Source of the DNA: Fluviicoccus keumensis
GTDB lineage: Bacteria; Pseudomonadota; Gammaproteobacteria; Pseudomonadales; Moraxellaceae
Assembly: GCF_004217445.1 (NCBI RefSeq)
Contig: NZ_SHKX01000012.1
Coordinates: 372,001 to 436,000, forward strand
DNA: 64,000 nucleotides
Direction: 5' to 3'
The notes below the pieces were generated by a model, which searched no databases, had not been told where the DNA came from, and was given only the letters and a program-made list of their open reading frames with translations. This document shows, in pieces, positions 44,867 to 53,482 of this stretch. Position 1 is the first letter of the stretch, and every line of letters begins with the position of its first letter. A program made the position numbers and the translations under genes.

Positions 44867-45646
44867 TCAGGGGGCGCTTAACTCGCCGAACAAGGCGACA
44901 AACTCTTCGGTCAGCTTGTGACGGGGGTTCAGGTGCACCAGCGGCAGGCTCTTCTGGTGTGATTCCCGCATCAGCACCGAGGATGACAGGTGGGTTTTGA
45001 GGATCGGCAGACCTTCCGAGCGTAATTCCTCCACCAGTTGCACCGGCAAGGTGGCGCGCGGCTGGAACTGGTTGACGATAATCCCCTCCACCTCCAGTTC
45101 GGTATTGTGATCGGCGCGGGTTTCGCCAACATTCTCCAGCAAGGTATACAGCGCCCGGCGCGAAAAGGCGTCGCAGTCGAAGGGAATCAGGCAGCGCTGG
45201 GCGGCAATCAGGGCGGACAGGGTATAGAAATTGAACGCCGGCGGAGTATCAATAAAGATGTTGTCATACTGACGGTGGATTTCCTTCAGCGCGCCGGCCA
45301 GTTTGTAGATCTTGTGCTTGCTCTGCAGCAGGTGCTCGATTTCGCCCAGCTCGGGATTCGACGGAATCACATGCAGATTCTCAAAACGTGTCGGATGCAC
45401 ATATTCCGAGAGCGGCTTGTCGCGTCCGGTCAGTTTCAGGGTTTGCGCGAAAAACTGGCCGATATTGGGCTGCAGTTCCGGCGAGGCTTCGGCGCTTTCC
45501 CCCAGCAGGTATTGGGTGGCGTTGCACTGCGGATCCAGGTCCAGCACCAGGGTTTTATAGCCCTGTCCGGCGCTGATGGCCGCCAGGTTCACGGTGATGC
45601 TGGATTTACCGACGCCGCCTTTCTGATTGAAAATAACCCGCCGCAT
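44867..45646 (-). CDS. Orphan ParA-family ATPase
   Basis: A 259-residue ParA/MinD-type ATPase. Deviant Walker A KGGVGKSSITVNLA at ~9-22, Walker A' region LVLDLDPQCNATQYLL and Walker B NIFIDTPPAF. Such proteins position chromosomes, plasmids or protein clusters. There is no parB in the window, and the N-terminus lacks the helix-turn-helix of plasmid ParA. It lies 0.8 kb from the DnaA-box cluster. Alternatives: a chromosome partner or a positioning ATPase for a chemotaxis or pilus complex. No such genes are adjacent. Confidence 0.85.
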   Translation of the reverse strand: MRRVIFNQKGGVGKSSITVNLAAISAGQGYKTLVLDLDPQCNATQYLLGESAEASPELQPNIGQFFAQTLKLTGRDKPLSEYVHPTRFENLHVIPSNPELGEIEHLLQSKHKIYKLAGALKEIHRQYDNIFIDTPPAFNFYTLSALIAAQRCLIPFDCDAFSRRALYTLLENVGETRADHNTELEVEGIIVNQFQPRATLPVQLVEELRSEGLPILKTHLSSSVLMRESHQKSLPLVHLNPRHKLTEEFVALFGELSAP

Positions 45647-45736
45647 GGCCGTCCTCGCTTTTAATTTCCGGAATCTCGGGAGGACGATATTCTAGCGGGC
45701 TAACGCTTCGCGGCAAAACGATTTTCAAGGAATTGT

Positions 45737-46186
45737 CTAGGTCTGATTCCACCGCTCCAGCGCGGCTTCGTCGGAGGATTTTGATTCGACCCAGAATCCT
45801 TCGCCATCCACATATTCCTTCTTCCAGAACGGCGCCCGGGACTTCAGGAAATCCATAATGAAGGCGGCCGCGTCAAAGGCGGCATGGCGGTGGGCGCTGG
45901 AAACCGCGACCATGACAATCTGCTCGCCGGCGGCCAGATAACCGATACGGTGGATGACGCGAACTCCCAGTATCGGCCATCGTTTCCCGGCCTGTTCAAT
46001 AATCGCCTGCAGCGATTTCTCGGTCATGGCCGGATAATGTTCCAGCTCGATGGCGGTCACCGCGCCGTGACTGGCCATGTCTCGGACCAGTCCGGTAAAA
46101 CTGACCACGGCCCCGGTTTGGCTGTTTCCCTGCAAGGCGCGAATCTCGGCCCCGGTATCGAAATCGGCGGTCTGGATGGAAATCAT
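45737..46186 (-). CDS. moaE: Molybdopterin synthase large subunit MoaE
   Basis: Large catalytic subunit of molybdopterin synthase, which adds sulfur to cyclic pyranopterin monophosphate; 149 residues. Conserved: GAVVSFTGLVRD, ELEHYPAMTEKSL, HRIGYLAAGEQIVMVAVSSAHR and FLKSRAPFWKKE, with the catalytic lysines in the last. It starts 3 nt after the moaD stop. Confidence 0.96.
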   Translation of the reverse strand: MISIQTADFDTGAEIRALQGNSQTGAVVSFTGLVRDMASHGAVTAIELEHYPAMTEKSLQAIIEQAGKRWPILGVRVIHRIGYLAAGEQIVMVAVSSAHRHAAFDAAAFIMDFLKSRAPFWKKEYVDGEGFWVESKSSDEAALERWNQT

Positions 46187-46189
46187 GAT

Positions 46190-46441
46190 TCAGCCCCCGG
46201 TCACCGGTGGAAACAGCGCGACTTCGTCGCCATCGTGGATCAGGCTGTCCACGGTGGCCATGTCCTGATTGATCGCCACCATGATACCGCGCGGACAGTC
46301 AAAGATTTCCTGCCACGCTCCGCCCCGCCCGGCCAGTTGCGACATCAGTGCTGAAACGGTCGTGGGCTGTTCCAGCGGCAGAGACTCTTCCGCAACACCC
46401 AGCTTTTCCCGGAAACGGGCAAAAAAACACAGTTTGATCAT
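46190..46441 (-). CDS. moaD: Molybdopterin synthase sulfur carrier subunit MoaD
   Basis: Ubiquitin-like sulfur carrier, 83 residues, ending in the required Gly-Gly (FPPVTGG) that becomes the thiocarboxylate. IKLCFFARFREKLG at the start is typical. The ATG at 46441 overlaps the moaC stop by 4 nt and is preferred to a GTG three codons earlier. Confidence 0.95.
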   Translation of the reverse strand: MIKLCFFARFREKLGVAEESLPLEQPTTVSALMSQLAGRGGAWQEIFDCPRGIMVAINQDMATVDSLIHDGDEVALFPPVTGG

Positions 46442-46905
46442 GCTTGCCACACTCCGGATTTGCCGCCTTCCTTGCGCAGCAGGCGGACGTTTTCAATCAC
46501 CATGCCCTTGTCGACAGCCTTGCACATGTCGTACAGGGTGAGTGCGGCCACGGAAGCCGCCGTCAGCGCCTCCATTTCCACTCCGGTCTGGCCGATCAGG
46601 CGACAGGTTGTGGTCACGCACACGGCGTCCGGGGCTTCGGCCTCAAGGTCGACCTTCACGGAGGACAACGATAAAGGATGGCACAGGGGAATCAGCTCCC
46701 AGGTGCGCTTGGCGGCCTGGATGCCCGCGATGCGCGCCACGGCGAACACATCCCCCTTGGCGTGGCGGCCTTCAACAATCATGGCCAGGGTTTCTGGGCG
46801 CATGCGGATGCGGGCTTCGGCAATGGCTTCGCGAACGGTGTGGGATTTATCGCCCACATCCACCATGCGCGCAGCACCTTTTTCATCAAGATGGGTCAGT
46901 CCCAT
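46438..46905 (-). CDS. moaC: Cyclic pyranopterin monophosphate synthase MoaC
   Basis: Converts the MoaA product to cyclic pyranopterin monophosphate; 155 residues. Seen: MVDVGDKSHTVREAIAEARI, KGDVFAVARIAGIQAAK, LIPLCHPLSLSSV, TGVEMEALTAASVAALTLYD and KAVDKGM, all family landmarks with the active-site lysines and His. It is the first gene of the moaC-D-E operon; moaA and moaB are not in the window. It is divergent from nudJ. Confidence 0.97.
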   Translation of the reverse strand: MGLTHLDEKGAARMVDVGDKSHTVREAIAEARIRMRPETLAMIVEGRHAKGDVFAVARIAGIQAAKRTWELIPLCHPLSLSSVKVDLEAEAPDAVCVTTTCRLIGQTGVEMEALTAASVAALTLYDMCKAVDKGMVIENVRLLRKEGGKSGVWQA

Positions 46906-46975
46906 GAAAATATCCTGTCAGGGTTTTGGTGTAGAATACCGCCATTGCAGGTAATCGTCATTGATGAGGTGTCAT

Positions 46976-47467
46976 ATGGCATGGCAGTCACGGGTCACTG
47001 TCGCGGTGGTGGTTGAGCGCGAAGGCCGTTTCCTGCTTGTGGAAGAGGATGCCGAGAACTGGGACAAGCCGGTTTTCAACCAACCCGCCGGTCATGTGGA
47101 AAAGGGAGAAACCCTGGTCGAGGCCGCCCGCCGCGAGGCGCTGGAGGAAACCGGCTGGGATGTCGAGATTACCGGCCTGCTCGGCTTCTATACCTATACC
47201 CCGCCCCATGCCGTGGATGACTTCACGTATTATCGGGTCTGCTTCATCGCGCGCCCGGTGCATCATTACAACCAACCGCTGGATGAAGGTATCATTCGCG
47301 CGGTCTGGATGACGGTGGAGGAACTGGAGGCCGGCGGTCATGCCCGCAGCCCGCTGGTCCCCCGCTGTTTGCGTGACTTCCTGGCGGGCAAGCGTTATCC
47401 GCTGGATTTGATCTATGAGCATCCGGTCACTGCCGCCGCAGTCCCTGACACGGTCGCGACCGCCTGA
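46976..47467 (+). CDS. nudJ: Nudix hydrolase NudJ-like (phosphatase)
   Basis: A 163-residue Nudix hydrolase. The Nudix box is complete: GHVEKGETLVEAARREALEE followed by TGW. The N-terminus VTVAVVVEREGRFLLVEE and YRVCFIARPV match NudJ, which dephosphorylates nucleoside triphosphates and thiamine pyrophosphate-type compounds. The position directly upstream of mnmA-hflD-purB is the standard gammaproteobacterial order. GAGG lies before the ATG at 46976. Confidence 0.92.
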   Translation: MAWQSRVTVAVVVEREGRFLLVEEDAENWDKPVFNQPAGHVEKGETLVEAARREALEETGWDVEITGLLGFYTYTPPHAVDDFTYYRVCFIARPVHHYNQPLDEGIIRAVWMTVEELEAGGHARSPLVPRCLRDFLAGKRYPLDLIYEHPVTAAAVPDTVATA

Positions 47468-47530
47468 GTCACGTTTCTTCCTTATCTGTCCTATGCCGGA
47501 TTTCAAGTCCGGTCTGCTACGGTTTTGCTT

Positions 47531-48628
47531 ATGTCCGCCAGTTCCACCAAAGTCATCGTCGGCATGTCCGGCGGGGTTGATTCCTCGGTTTCCGCCTATT
47601 TGCTGATGCAGCAGGGCTATCAGGTCGAAGGCCTGTTCATGAAGAACTGGGAAGAAGATGACGGTACGGAATATTGCACCGCCAAGGAAGATCTGGCCGA
47701 TGCGCAAGCCGTGTGCGACCGGCTGGGCATCAGGCTGCACACCGCCAACTTCGCGGCGGAATACTGGGACCGCGTCTTTGAGCACTTTCTGGCGGAATAT
47801 CAGGCCGGACGCACGCCGAACCCGGACATCCTGTGCAACAAGGAAATCAAGTTCAAGGCCTTCCTGGATTATGCCGTGGTGCTGGGCGCGGACTTCATTG
47901 CTACCGGCCACTACACCCGTCACAGTGCCGATACCGACTGCGCGCAGCTGTTGAAGGGTCTGGACGACAACAAGGACCAGAGTTACTTCCTGCACGCCGT
48001 CAGCGGCCGCCAGATTGCCCGCACCCTGTTCCCGGTGGGGGAACTGCCCAAGCCGGAAGTGCGCCGCATTGCCGCCGAGCAGGGCTTCATCAATCACGCC
48101 AAGAAGGACTCCACCGGCATCTGCTTTATCGGCGAGCGCCGTTTCCGCGACTTCCTGCAACAATACCTGCCCGCCCGTCCCGGTGACATTGTCACGGACG
48201 AAGGTGTGAAAATCGGCGAACATCTCGGCCTGATGTACTACACGCTCGGCCAGCGTCAGGGCATTGGCATTGGCGGCGTGAAGCATGCTCCGGAAGCGCC
48301 GTGGTTCGTGGTGGACAAGGATCTGGATAGCAACCGGCTGGTGATCGGTCAGGGGCATGAACATCCGCTGCTGATGAGCCGTCGCCTGTTCGCGGCCGCG
48401 CCGGACTGGGTGGCCGGTGAGCCGCCGCAACTGCCGCACCGCTGCATGGCGAAAACCCGTTACCGCCAGCCTGACCAGCCCTGCGTCATCCATGATGCGG
48501 GCGACGGCAAGGTGCGTGTCGAGTTCGATGAGCTGCAACGCGCGGTCACGCCGGGTCAGTCCGTGGTTTTCTATGATGGTGATGTCTGTCTGGGCGGCGG
48601 CGTGATCGAACGGACGGAGCGCACATGA
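47531..48628 (+). CDS. mnmA: tRNA-specific 2-thiouridylase MnmA
   Basis: Thiolates U34 of tRNA-Lys, -Glu and -Gln using TusE-bound sulfur; 365 residues. The PP-loop VIVGMSGGVDSSVSAYLL lies at the N-terminus. The catalytic cysteines are in NPDILCNKEIKF (~residue 102) and DSTGICFIGER (~198). ATGHYTRH and the C-terminal barrel are present. The ATG at 47531 fits the family. The stop overlaps hflD by 4 nt. Confidence 0.97.
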   Translation: MSASSTKVIVGMSGGVDSSVSAYLLMQQGYQVEGLFMKNWEEDDGTEYCTAKEDLADAQAVCDRLGIRLHTANFAAEYWDRVFEHFLAEYQAGRTPNPDILCNKEIKFKAFLDYAVVLGADFIATGHYTRHSADTDCAQLLKGLDDNKDQSYFLHAVSGRQIARTLFPVGELPKPEVRRIAAEQGFINHAKKDSTGICFIGERRFRDFLQQYLPARPGDIVTDEGVKIGEHLGLMYYTLGQRQGIGIGGVKHAPEAPWFVVDKDLDSNRLVIGQGHEHPLLMSRRLFAAAPDWVAGEPPQLPHRCMAKTRYRQPDQPCVIHDAGDGKVRVEFDELQRAVTPGQSVVFYDGDVCLGGGVIERTERT

Positions 48629-49293
48629 AACCGGATCAGGCTTACCGCAACCGTGTGCTGGCGCTGGCCGCCGTTTTCCAGGCTTCCGCGCTGGCTGACG
48701 CCCTGGCTTGGGGAGCTACCGTCGACGCCGACGCCCGCAAAGTGCTGCTGGACAGCCTGCTGCGTATCGATTCCGATGATCCGGCGGTCCGGTACGGCGC
48801 GATTGCCGGGTTGACCACCGGCCTGCGCACGCTGGAAGAGTCGTTGATGATGGGCGCCGCGCCGGGCAAGGACCGGATGCGCCGCGACAGCCGTCAGGCC
48901 GACCGTCTGCGTTATGCCCTCGGGCTGACCCAGATCGAACGCAAGCTGGCGGGCAACCCCGAGATGCTGACCTCGACCCGCAAGCGCCTGGAACAGGCGA
49001 AAGTTCAGATGCCCCATTTCGCCGACGGGATTACCGGCACCGGCATGACCCACAAGCTGGCCGGGATCTATATCGATACGCTGGGCACCTTTTCGCAACG
49101 CATCCAGATTCGTGGCAGCGAGCAGCGTCTGCGCACCTCCGGCGTACCCGAGCAGATCCGGGCCGTGCTGCTGGCCGGCGTGCAGGCGGCGGCGTTATGG
49201 CACCGCTTGGGCGGTCGACGTTGGCATCTGTTGTTCGCCCGTGGCCGCATTCTCAAGGAGCTGCGCCAAATCATCCTTGATACCCGTGGATAA
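48625..49293 (+). CDS. hflD: High frequency lysogenization protein HflD homologue
   Basis: A 222-residue membrane-associated, helical protein. The sequence ALAAVFQASALADALAWG, VRYGAIAGLTTGL and VRQ-type helices match HflD. In E. coli it affects phage lambda lysogeny through cII; its housekeeping role is not settled. Its place between mnmA (4-nt overlap) and purB is conserved. Confidence 0.93.
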   Translation: MKPDQAYRNRVLALAAVFQASALADALAWGATVDADARKVLLDSLLRIDSDDPAVRYGAIAGLTTGLRTLEESLMMGAAPGKDRMRRDSRQADRLRYALGLTQIERKLAGNPEMLTSTRKRLEQAKVQMPHFADGITGTGMTHKLAGIYIDTLGTFSQRIQIRGSEQRLRTSGVPEQIRAVLLAGVQAAALWHRLGGRRWHLLFARGRILKELRQIILDTRG

Positions 49294-49362
49294 ACGGGTG
49301 ATGCAGCCCTTCCCCACTTCCATTATCATTCGCGTTTTTCGCCATTCACCCGGAGCCGCCTC

Positions 49363-50733
49363 ATGCTGAGCACCCTCACCGCCCTTTCTCCCGTTGACGG
49401 CCGCTATGCCGGCAAGGCCGACAGCCTGCGCCCCTGGTTCAGCGAGTTCGGCCTGATCCGCGCCCGCGTCACCGTGGAAGTGCGCTGGCTGCAACAGCTG
49501 AGCCGCCATCCCGGCGTCGTGGAAGTTCCGGCCTTCTCCGCCGAAGCCAATGCCTTCCTCGATGCCCTGGTCGCCGATTTCTCCGAAGCCGACGCCGAGT
49601 GGATCAAGACCAAGGAGCGCGTCACCAACCACGACGTCAAGGCCGTGGAATACTTCCTCAAGGACAAGGTGGCCGGGATTCCCGAGCTGGCGGCCGTGAC
49701 CGAATTCATCCACTTCGCCTGCACCTCCGAAGACATCAACAACCTGAGCCACGGCCTGATGCTGAAGGCCGGTCGCGATACGGTGCTGGAACAGATGACG
49801 GCCTTGCATGAAGCCATTCGTGGTCTCGCCCATAAATATGCCGACCTGCCGATGCTGTCCCGCACCCACGGCCAGACCGCTTCCCCCACCACGCTCGGCA
49901 AGGAAATGGCCAATGTCGCCTACCGCCTGGGCCGTCAGGTCAAGCAGCTGCGCGGCGTGGAAATCCTCGGCAAGATCAACGGCGCGGTCGGCAACTACAA
50001 CGCCCACCTGTCGGCCTATCCGGACATTGACTGGGCCGCCAACGCCAAGGCCTTTGTCGAGTCGCTGGGGCTGGACTTCAATCCCTACACCACGCAGATC
50101 GAACCGCACGATTACATCGCGGAGCTGTTCGATGCCATCCGCCGCTTCAACACCATCCTGATCGACTTCGACCGCGATGTCTGGGGCTACATCTCGCTGG
50201 GCTTCTTCAAGCAGCGCCTGAAGGAAGGTGAAGTCGGTTCCTCGACCATGCCGCACAAGGTCAACCCGATCGACTTCGAGAACTCCGAAGGCAACCTCGG
50301 TCTGGCCAACGCCATCCTCGCGCACCTGGGCGAAAAGCTGCCGATATCGCGCTGGCAGCGCGACCTTACCGACTCCACCGTGCTGCGTAACCTGGGCGTC
50401 GGCCTGGCGCACAGCCTGATTGCCTATGAAGCCGCCCTGAAGGGCATCGGCAAGCTGGAAGTGAACGAAGCCCGTCTGGGCGACGACCTCAACAACGCCT
50501 GGGAAGTGCTGGCCGAGCCGATCCAGACCGTGATGCGTCGTTACGGCATTGCCGAACCGTATGAAAAGCTGAAGGCTTTCACGCGCGGCAAGGTGATCAC
50601 CGCCGCTGACATTCAGGCCTTCCTCGACAGCCCGGAAATGGCCGTGCTGCCGGAGTCCGCCCGTGCTTCCCTGCGCGCCATGACCCCGGCGACCTACACC
50701 GGCAACGCCGCCGCCCAGGCCAAGGCCGTCTGA
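49363..50733 (+). CDS. purB: Adenylosuccinate lyase PurB
   Basis: Cleaves SAICAR to AICAR and adenylosuccinate to AMP in purine synthesis; 456 residues. Seen: LSPVDGRYAGKADSLRPWFS, TEFIHFACTSEDINNLSHGL, SRTHGQTASPTTLGKEMAN and the flexible signature loop GSSTMPHKVNPIDFENSEGN with the catalytic Ser. It is the long enterobacterial-type enzyme. The next gene begins at its stop codon. Confidence 0.97.
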   Translation: MLSTLTALSPVDGRYAGKADSLRPWFSEFGLIRARVTVEVRWLQQLSRHPGVVEVPAFSAEANAFLDALVADFSEADAEWIKTKERVTNHDVKAVEYFLKDKVAGIPELAAVTEFIHFACTSEDINNLSHGLMLKAGRDTVLEQMTALHEAIRGLAHKYADLPMLSRTHGQTASPTTLGKEMANVAYRLGRQVKQLRGVEILGKINGAVGNYNAHLSAYPDIDWAANAKAFVESLGLDFNPYTTQIEPHDYIAELFDAIRRFNTILIDFDRDVWGYISLGFFKQRLKEGEVGSSTMPHKVNPIDFENSEGNLGLANAILAHLGEKLPISRWQRDLTDSTVLRNLGVGLAHSLIAYEAALKGIGKLEVNEARLGDDLNNAWEVLAEPIQTVMRRYGIAEPYEKLKAFTRGKVITAADIQAFLDSPEMAVLPESARASLRAMTPATYTGNAAAQAKAV

Positions 50734-51509
50734 TGGACGAAGCGATCCAGGAGTCCCTCGACCGCCTTGCCCGCGAACATCAGGTCACCATCCTGTGGGC
50801 CGGTGAAACCGGCGATCGCGGCCGGGGGACTCCATCGTCGGACAGCGGATATGAGGTCCGCTTCCTTTATGTCCACCCGCCCGCGCATTACCTGCGCGTG
50901 TTCGACAAGCGCGATGTGATCGAAGCAACTGCGGAAGACCGGATCACGCTTGTCGGCTGGGACATCAAGAAAGCGCTAGGCATGCTGCGCAAGTCGCATC
51001 CCGGCTTGCGGGAGTGGCTGTCCTCGCCCGTGCTCTATCGGCAGCACGAAGCCGGCGTTGCTCCGCTGCGGGCATTGCTGGATGACACCCTGTTGCCCTC
51101 CGTGCTCTGCATCCATTACCTGGCCCAGGCCAAGGACTGCATCACCAAGCTGGCCGAGGACCGCGATCTTCGCCTGATGAAATATGTGTCGATGTTCCGC
51201 GACCTGCTGGCTTGCCAGTGGGTTGTCAGTCATGGATCGCAACCGCCCCTGTCGCTTTCCCGCCTGCTGGACGAGTTCCTGCCTCGCGGCGATATCCGTG
51301 AGCAGCTTGACGAGTTGCTGGCGCTGAAAGCGCAGGTACGCGAAGCGGAAATGATTCCGCCGCAACCCGATCTGGATGAATACCTGCTGCGTCTTTACGG
51401 CCAGCTACAGCGCAGTGTTCCGGGCCAGATTCCGGTCGTGGACACGGCGGTTTTCGATCAGGCCTTGTTGCTGACGCTGCAAACGGTCCATCCGGATCTT
51501 CACCTGTAA
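50733..51509 (+). CDS. RlaP-family (COG3541) nucleotidyltransferase, degenerate catalytic motif
   Basis: A 258-residue protein related to the DNA polymerase beta-type nucleotidyltransferase family that includes B. subtilis YcgL. As I recall it, the family consensus reads ESGSRAWGFASPDSDYDVRF; here the same place reads ETGDRGRGTPSSDSGYEVRF (about residues 25-44). So Gly-Ser becomes Gly-Asp and the first Asp of the metal pair becomes Gly, with Glu in place of the second. The following LVGWDIKKALGMLRKSHPGL and EWLSSPVLYR are well conserved. The fold is clear, but the activity may be lost or changed. The ATG overlaps the purB stop (TGATG), so it is co-translated. Target unknown. Confidence 0.75.
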   Translation: MDEAIQESLDRLAREHQVTILWAGETGDRGRGTPSSDSGYEVRFLYVHPPAHYLRVFDKRDVIEATAEDRITLVGWDIKKALGMLRKSHPGLREWLSSPVLYRQHEAGVAPLRALLDDTLLPSVLCIHYLAQAKDCITKLAEDRDLRLMKYVSMFRDLLACQWVVSHGSQPPLSLSRLLDEFLPRGDIREQLDELLALKAQVREAEMIPPQPDLDEYLLRLYGQLQRSVPGQIPVVDTAVFDQALLLTLQTVHPDLHL

Positions 51510-51566
51510 CGCCACACGCCGGGGAGGTTATACTGCCGTATCACCTCCAGCCGGAACCTGCCCTAC

Positions 51567-52760
51567 ATGACTCCCCGTCTTCCTCTCGCCCACCTGGGCG
51601 GCCTGACCGCCGACGAATTCCTGCGTGACTATTGGCAGAAAAAGCCCCTTCTCGTCCGCAACGCTTTCCCGGATATTCCGGCTTTGGTGGGTCGTGATGA
51701 CCTGATCGAGCTTTCCCAGGAAGAAGGCATCGAGGCGCGGCTGGTGCTGGAAAAAGGCGGCAAATCGCCTTGGGAATTGCGCAAGGGACCGTTCTCCCCC
51801 CGGCAGTTCAAACAGTTGCCGAAAACCCACTGGACGCTGCTGGTGCAAGCCGTCGACCACTACTTGCCCGAACTGGCCGCCTATTGGGACGCCTTCCGCT
51901 TCATTCCCGGCTGGCGCACCGACGACATCATGATTTCCTACGCGCCCGAGGGCGGCTCCGTCGGACCGCATTACGACCAGTATGATGTCTTTCTGGTGCA
52001 GGGTGCTGGTCAGCGACGCTGGCAACTTGGCGCGCAGTGCGACCAGCATTCGCCGCGCCTGGACGGGACGCCGCTGCGCATCCTGCGTGACATGCCGGTG
52101 ACCTTTGATGAAACGGTCAATCCCGGGGATCTGTTGTATGTGCCTCCCGGACTGGCGCATTACGGGGTTTCCCAGAATGAATGCCTGACTTTTTCCTTTG
52201 GCTTCCGTGCGCCCGTCCTCAGTCATGTCCTGGAGCAACTGGTGGATGCCGCTCTGGAGGCTGCGGGCTCGGACCGACTTTACGCCGACCCCGGCCTGCA
52301 GCCGCAGGCCAATCCCGGCTGGATCAATCCGGCGCATCTGCAGGCTCTGAAAACCCAGGTTCTGGAGTTGCTGCGAGATCATACCCGCCTGGATACGGTC
52401 CTGGCCCCTTTCCTCAGCGAACCCAAGTATCCCGATTACGAACCCGTGGGCGAAGCCATTTCGCCGGACGAATTACTGGATGTCCTGCAAGCAGGCGCCT
52501 TGATCTGTCGTGATCCTGCGTCCCGGATGTTGTATCTGGGCGAGGCCGGGCATGCTGACCGGCTGTTTATCAACGGCGAAGCGGTCGAAGACCTCCCGGA
52601 TGGCCGTTTTGTCGCCCTGCTGGTGGATCATCGGCAACTGGATGAAGCCCACTTGCGCGATTGGCTGGCCGAGACCAATAATCTGACTTGGCTGTGTGAG
52701 CAGATTGAGCAAGGCTACTGGTTGATTCTGGGTGAGGGAGAAGAAGAATATGACGAATGA
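51567..52760 (+). CDS. roxA: 50S ribosomal protein L16 arginine hydroxylase RoxA (YcfD)
   Basis: Fe(II)/2-oxoglutarate-dependent JmjC oxygenase that hydroxylates an arginine of ribosomal protein L16; 397 residues. The facial triad is His and Asp in GPHYDQYDVF (~134-140) and the distal His in YVPPGLAHYGVS. A winged-helix-like C-terminal domain follows to about 390, ending in an acidic tail. It overlaps the next gene by 11 nt. Confidence 0.94.
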   Translation: MTPRLPLAHLGGLTADEFLRDYWQKKPLLVRNAFPDIPALVGRDDLIELSQEEGIEARLVLEKGGKSPWELRKGPFSPRQFKQLPKTHWTLLVQAVDHYLPELAAYWDAFRFIPGWRTDDIMISYAPEGGSVGPHYDQYDVFLVQGAGQRRWQLGAQCDQHSPRLDGTPLRILRDMPVTFDETVNPGDLLYVPPGLAHYGVSQNECLTFSFGFRAPVLSHVLEQLVDAALEAAGSDRLYADPGLQPQANPGWINPAHLQALKTQVLELLRDHTRLDTVLAPFLSEPKYPDYEPVGEAISPDELLDVLQAGALICRDPASRMLYLGEAGHADRLFINGEAVEDLPDGRFVALLVDHRQLDEAHLRDWLAETNNLTWLCEQIEQGYWLILGEGEEEYDE

Positions 52761-53427
52761 AAACAAGCCGGAGGGGGCTGAGTCCTCGCCGCCAGACAGT
52801 AGGGATGAACCTATCCCCTTTGTTCTGGACGGATTGCCCGAGAAGCTGGAAATCCTCAAGGCGCCGGATCTGTTTACTGATGAGGACCATCCGGATCATT
52901 CTCCGTCCGTGGATTGGGAGGAAGTGCCGGATTTTACCTTGGGTGAAGATGCGGAACTGATCAAACTCACGTCCATCCGGCAACTGCGCGGCGGCGCCTT
53001 GCGTCTGCTGAAGCAGGCTACCCGCGAAATGCTGCTGGTGACACCGGACCTGGAGTTTCCCCGTTTCGATAATGAAGATTTTGTGCTGGCCGTTTCTGAA
53101 CTGGTCCGCCGCAGTAAATACACGGTCTGCCGGATCCTGGTTGGCGACCCGATCAATGCCATCCGCGAACATCACCGGCTGATTCCCTTGTTGCGGCGGA
53201 TGTCCAGCCGTATTGAGATCCGTCAGTTGCATGCGGACGATCACGACGCCAAGGAGGCCTGGATGGTGGTGGACAATATTGCGGTGTTGCGCTGTACTGA
53301 CCGCCAGCCTTGGCAAGGCGGCCTCACGCCACGTTCGGCGGCGGATGCCAAGCGCCTGCGCGAACAATTCCACATTTGGTGGGAACGCGCTGTGCTGATC
53401 CCGGATTTCCGCGAGTTTCGAGCCTGA
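52750..53427 (+). CDS. Conserved protein of unknown function, acidic N-terminus
   Basis: A 225-residue soluble protein. The first ~65 residues are acidic and low-complexity (EGAESSPPDSRDE, DEDHPDHSPSVDWEE). The remainder is a globular alpha/beta region: LRGGALRLLKQATREMLLVT, then ELVRRSKYTVCRILVGDP and EIRQLHADDHDAKEAWMVVD, ending HIWWERAVLIPDFREF. It may be of the DUF7931 type, related to a phospholipase D-like fold, but I am not sure and no catalytic HKD motif is present. The start overlaps roxA, so the two are co-translated. Function unknown. Confidence 0.75.
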   Translation: MTNENKPEGAESSPPDSRDEPIPFVLDGLPEKLEILKAPDLFTDEDHPDHSPSVDWEEVPDFTLGEDAELIKLTSIRQLRGGALRLLKQATREMLLVTPDLEFPRFDNEDFVLAVSELVRRSKYTVCRILVGDPINAIREHHRLIPLLRRMSSRIEIRQLHADDHDAKEAWMVVDNIAVLRCTDRQPWQGGLTPRSAADAKRLREQFHIWWERAVLIPDFREFRA

Positions 53428-53482
53428 AGCGGCCCGAGACCGCCATCGCGCCGATCCCTCTTTTACCCATGAAGGAAGAACC

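Noticed and set aside
46988..48538. A 516-residue frame antisense to nudJ and mnmA
   Set aside because: Both overlapped genes are securely identified enzymes with intact motifs; the antisense protein is low-complexity and resembles no family.
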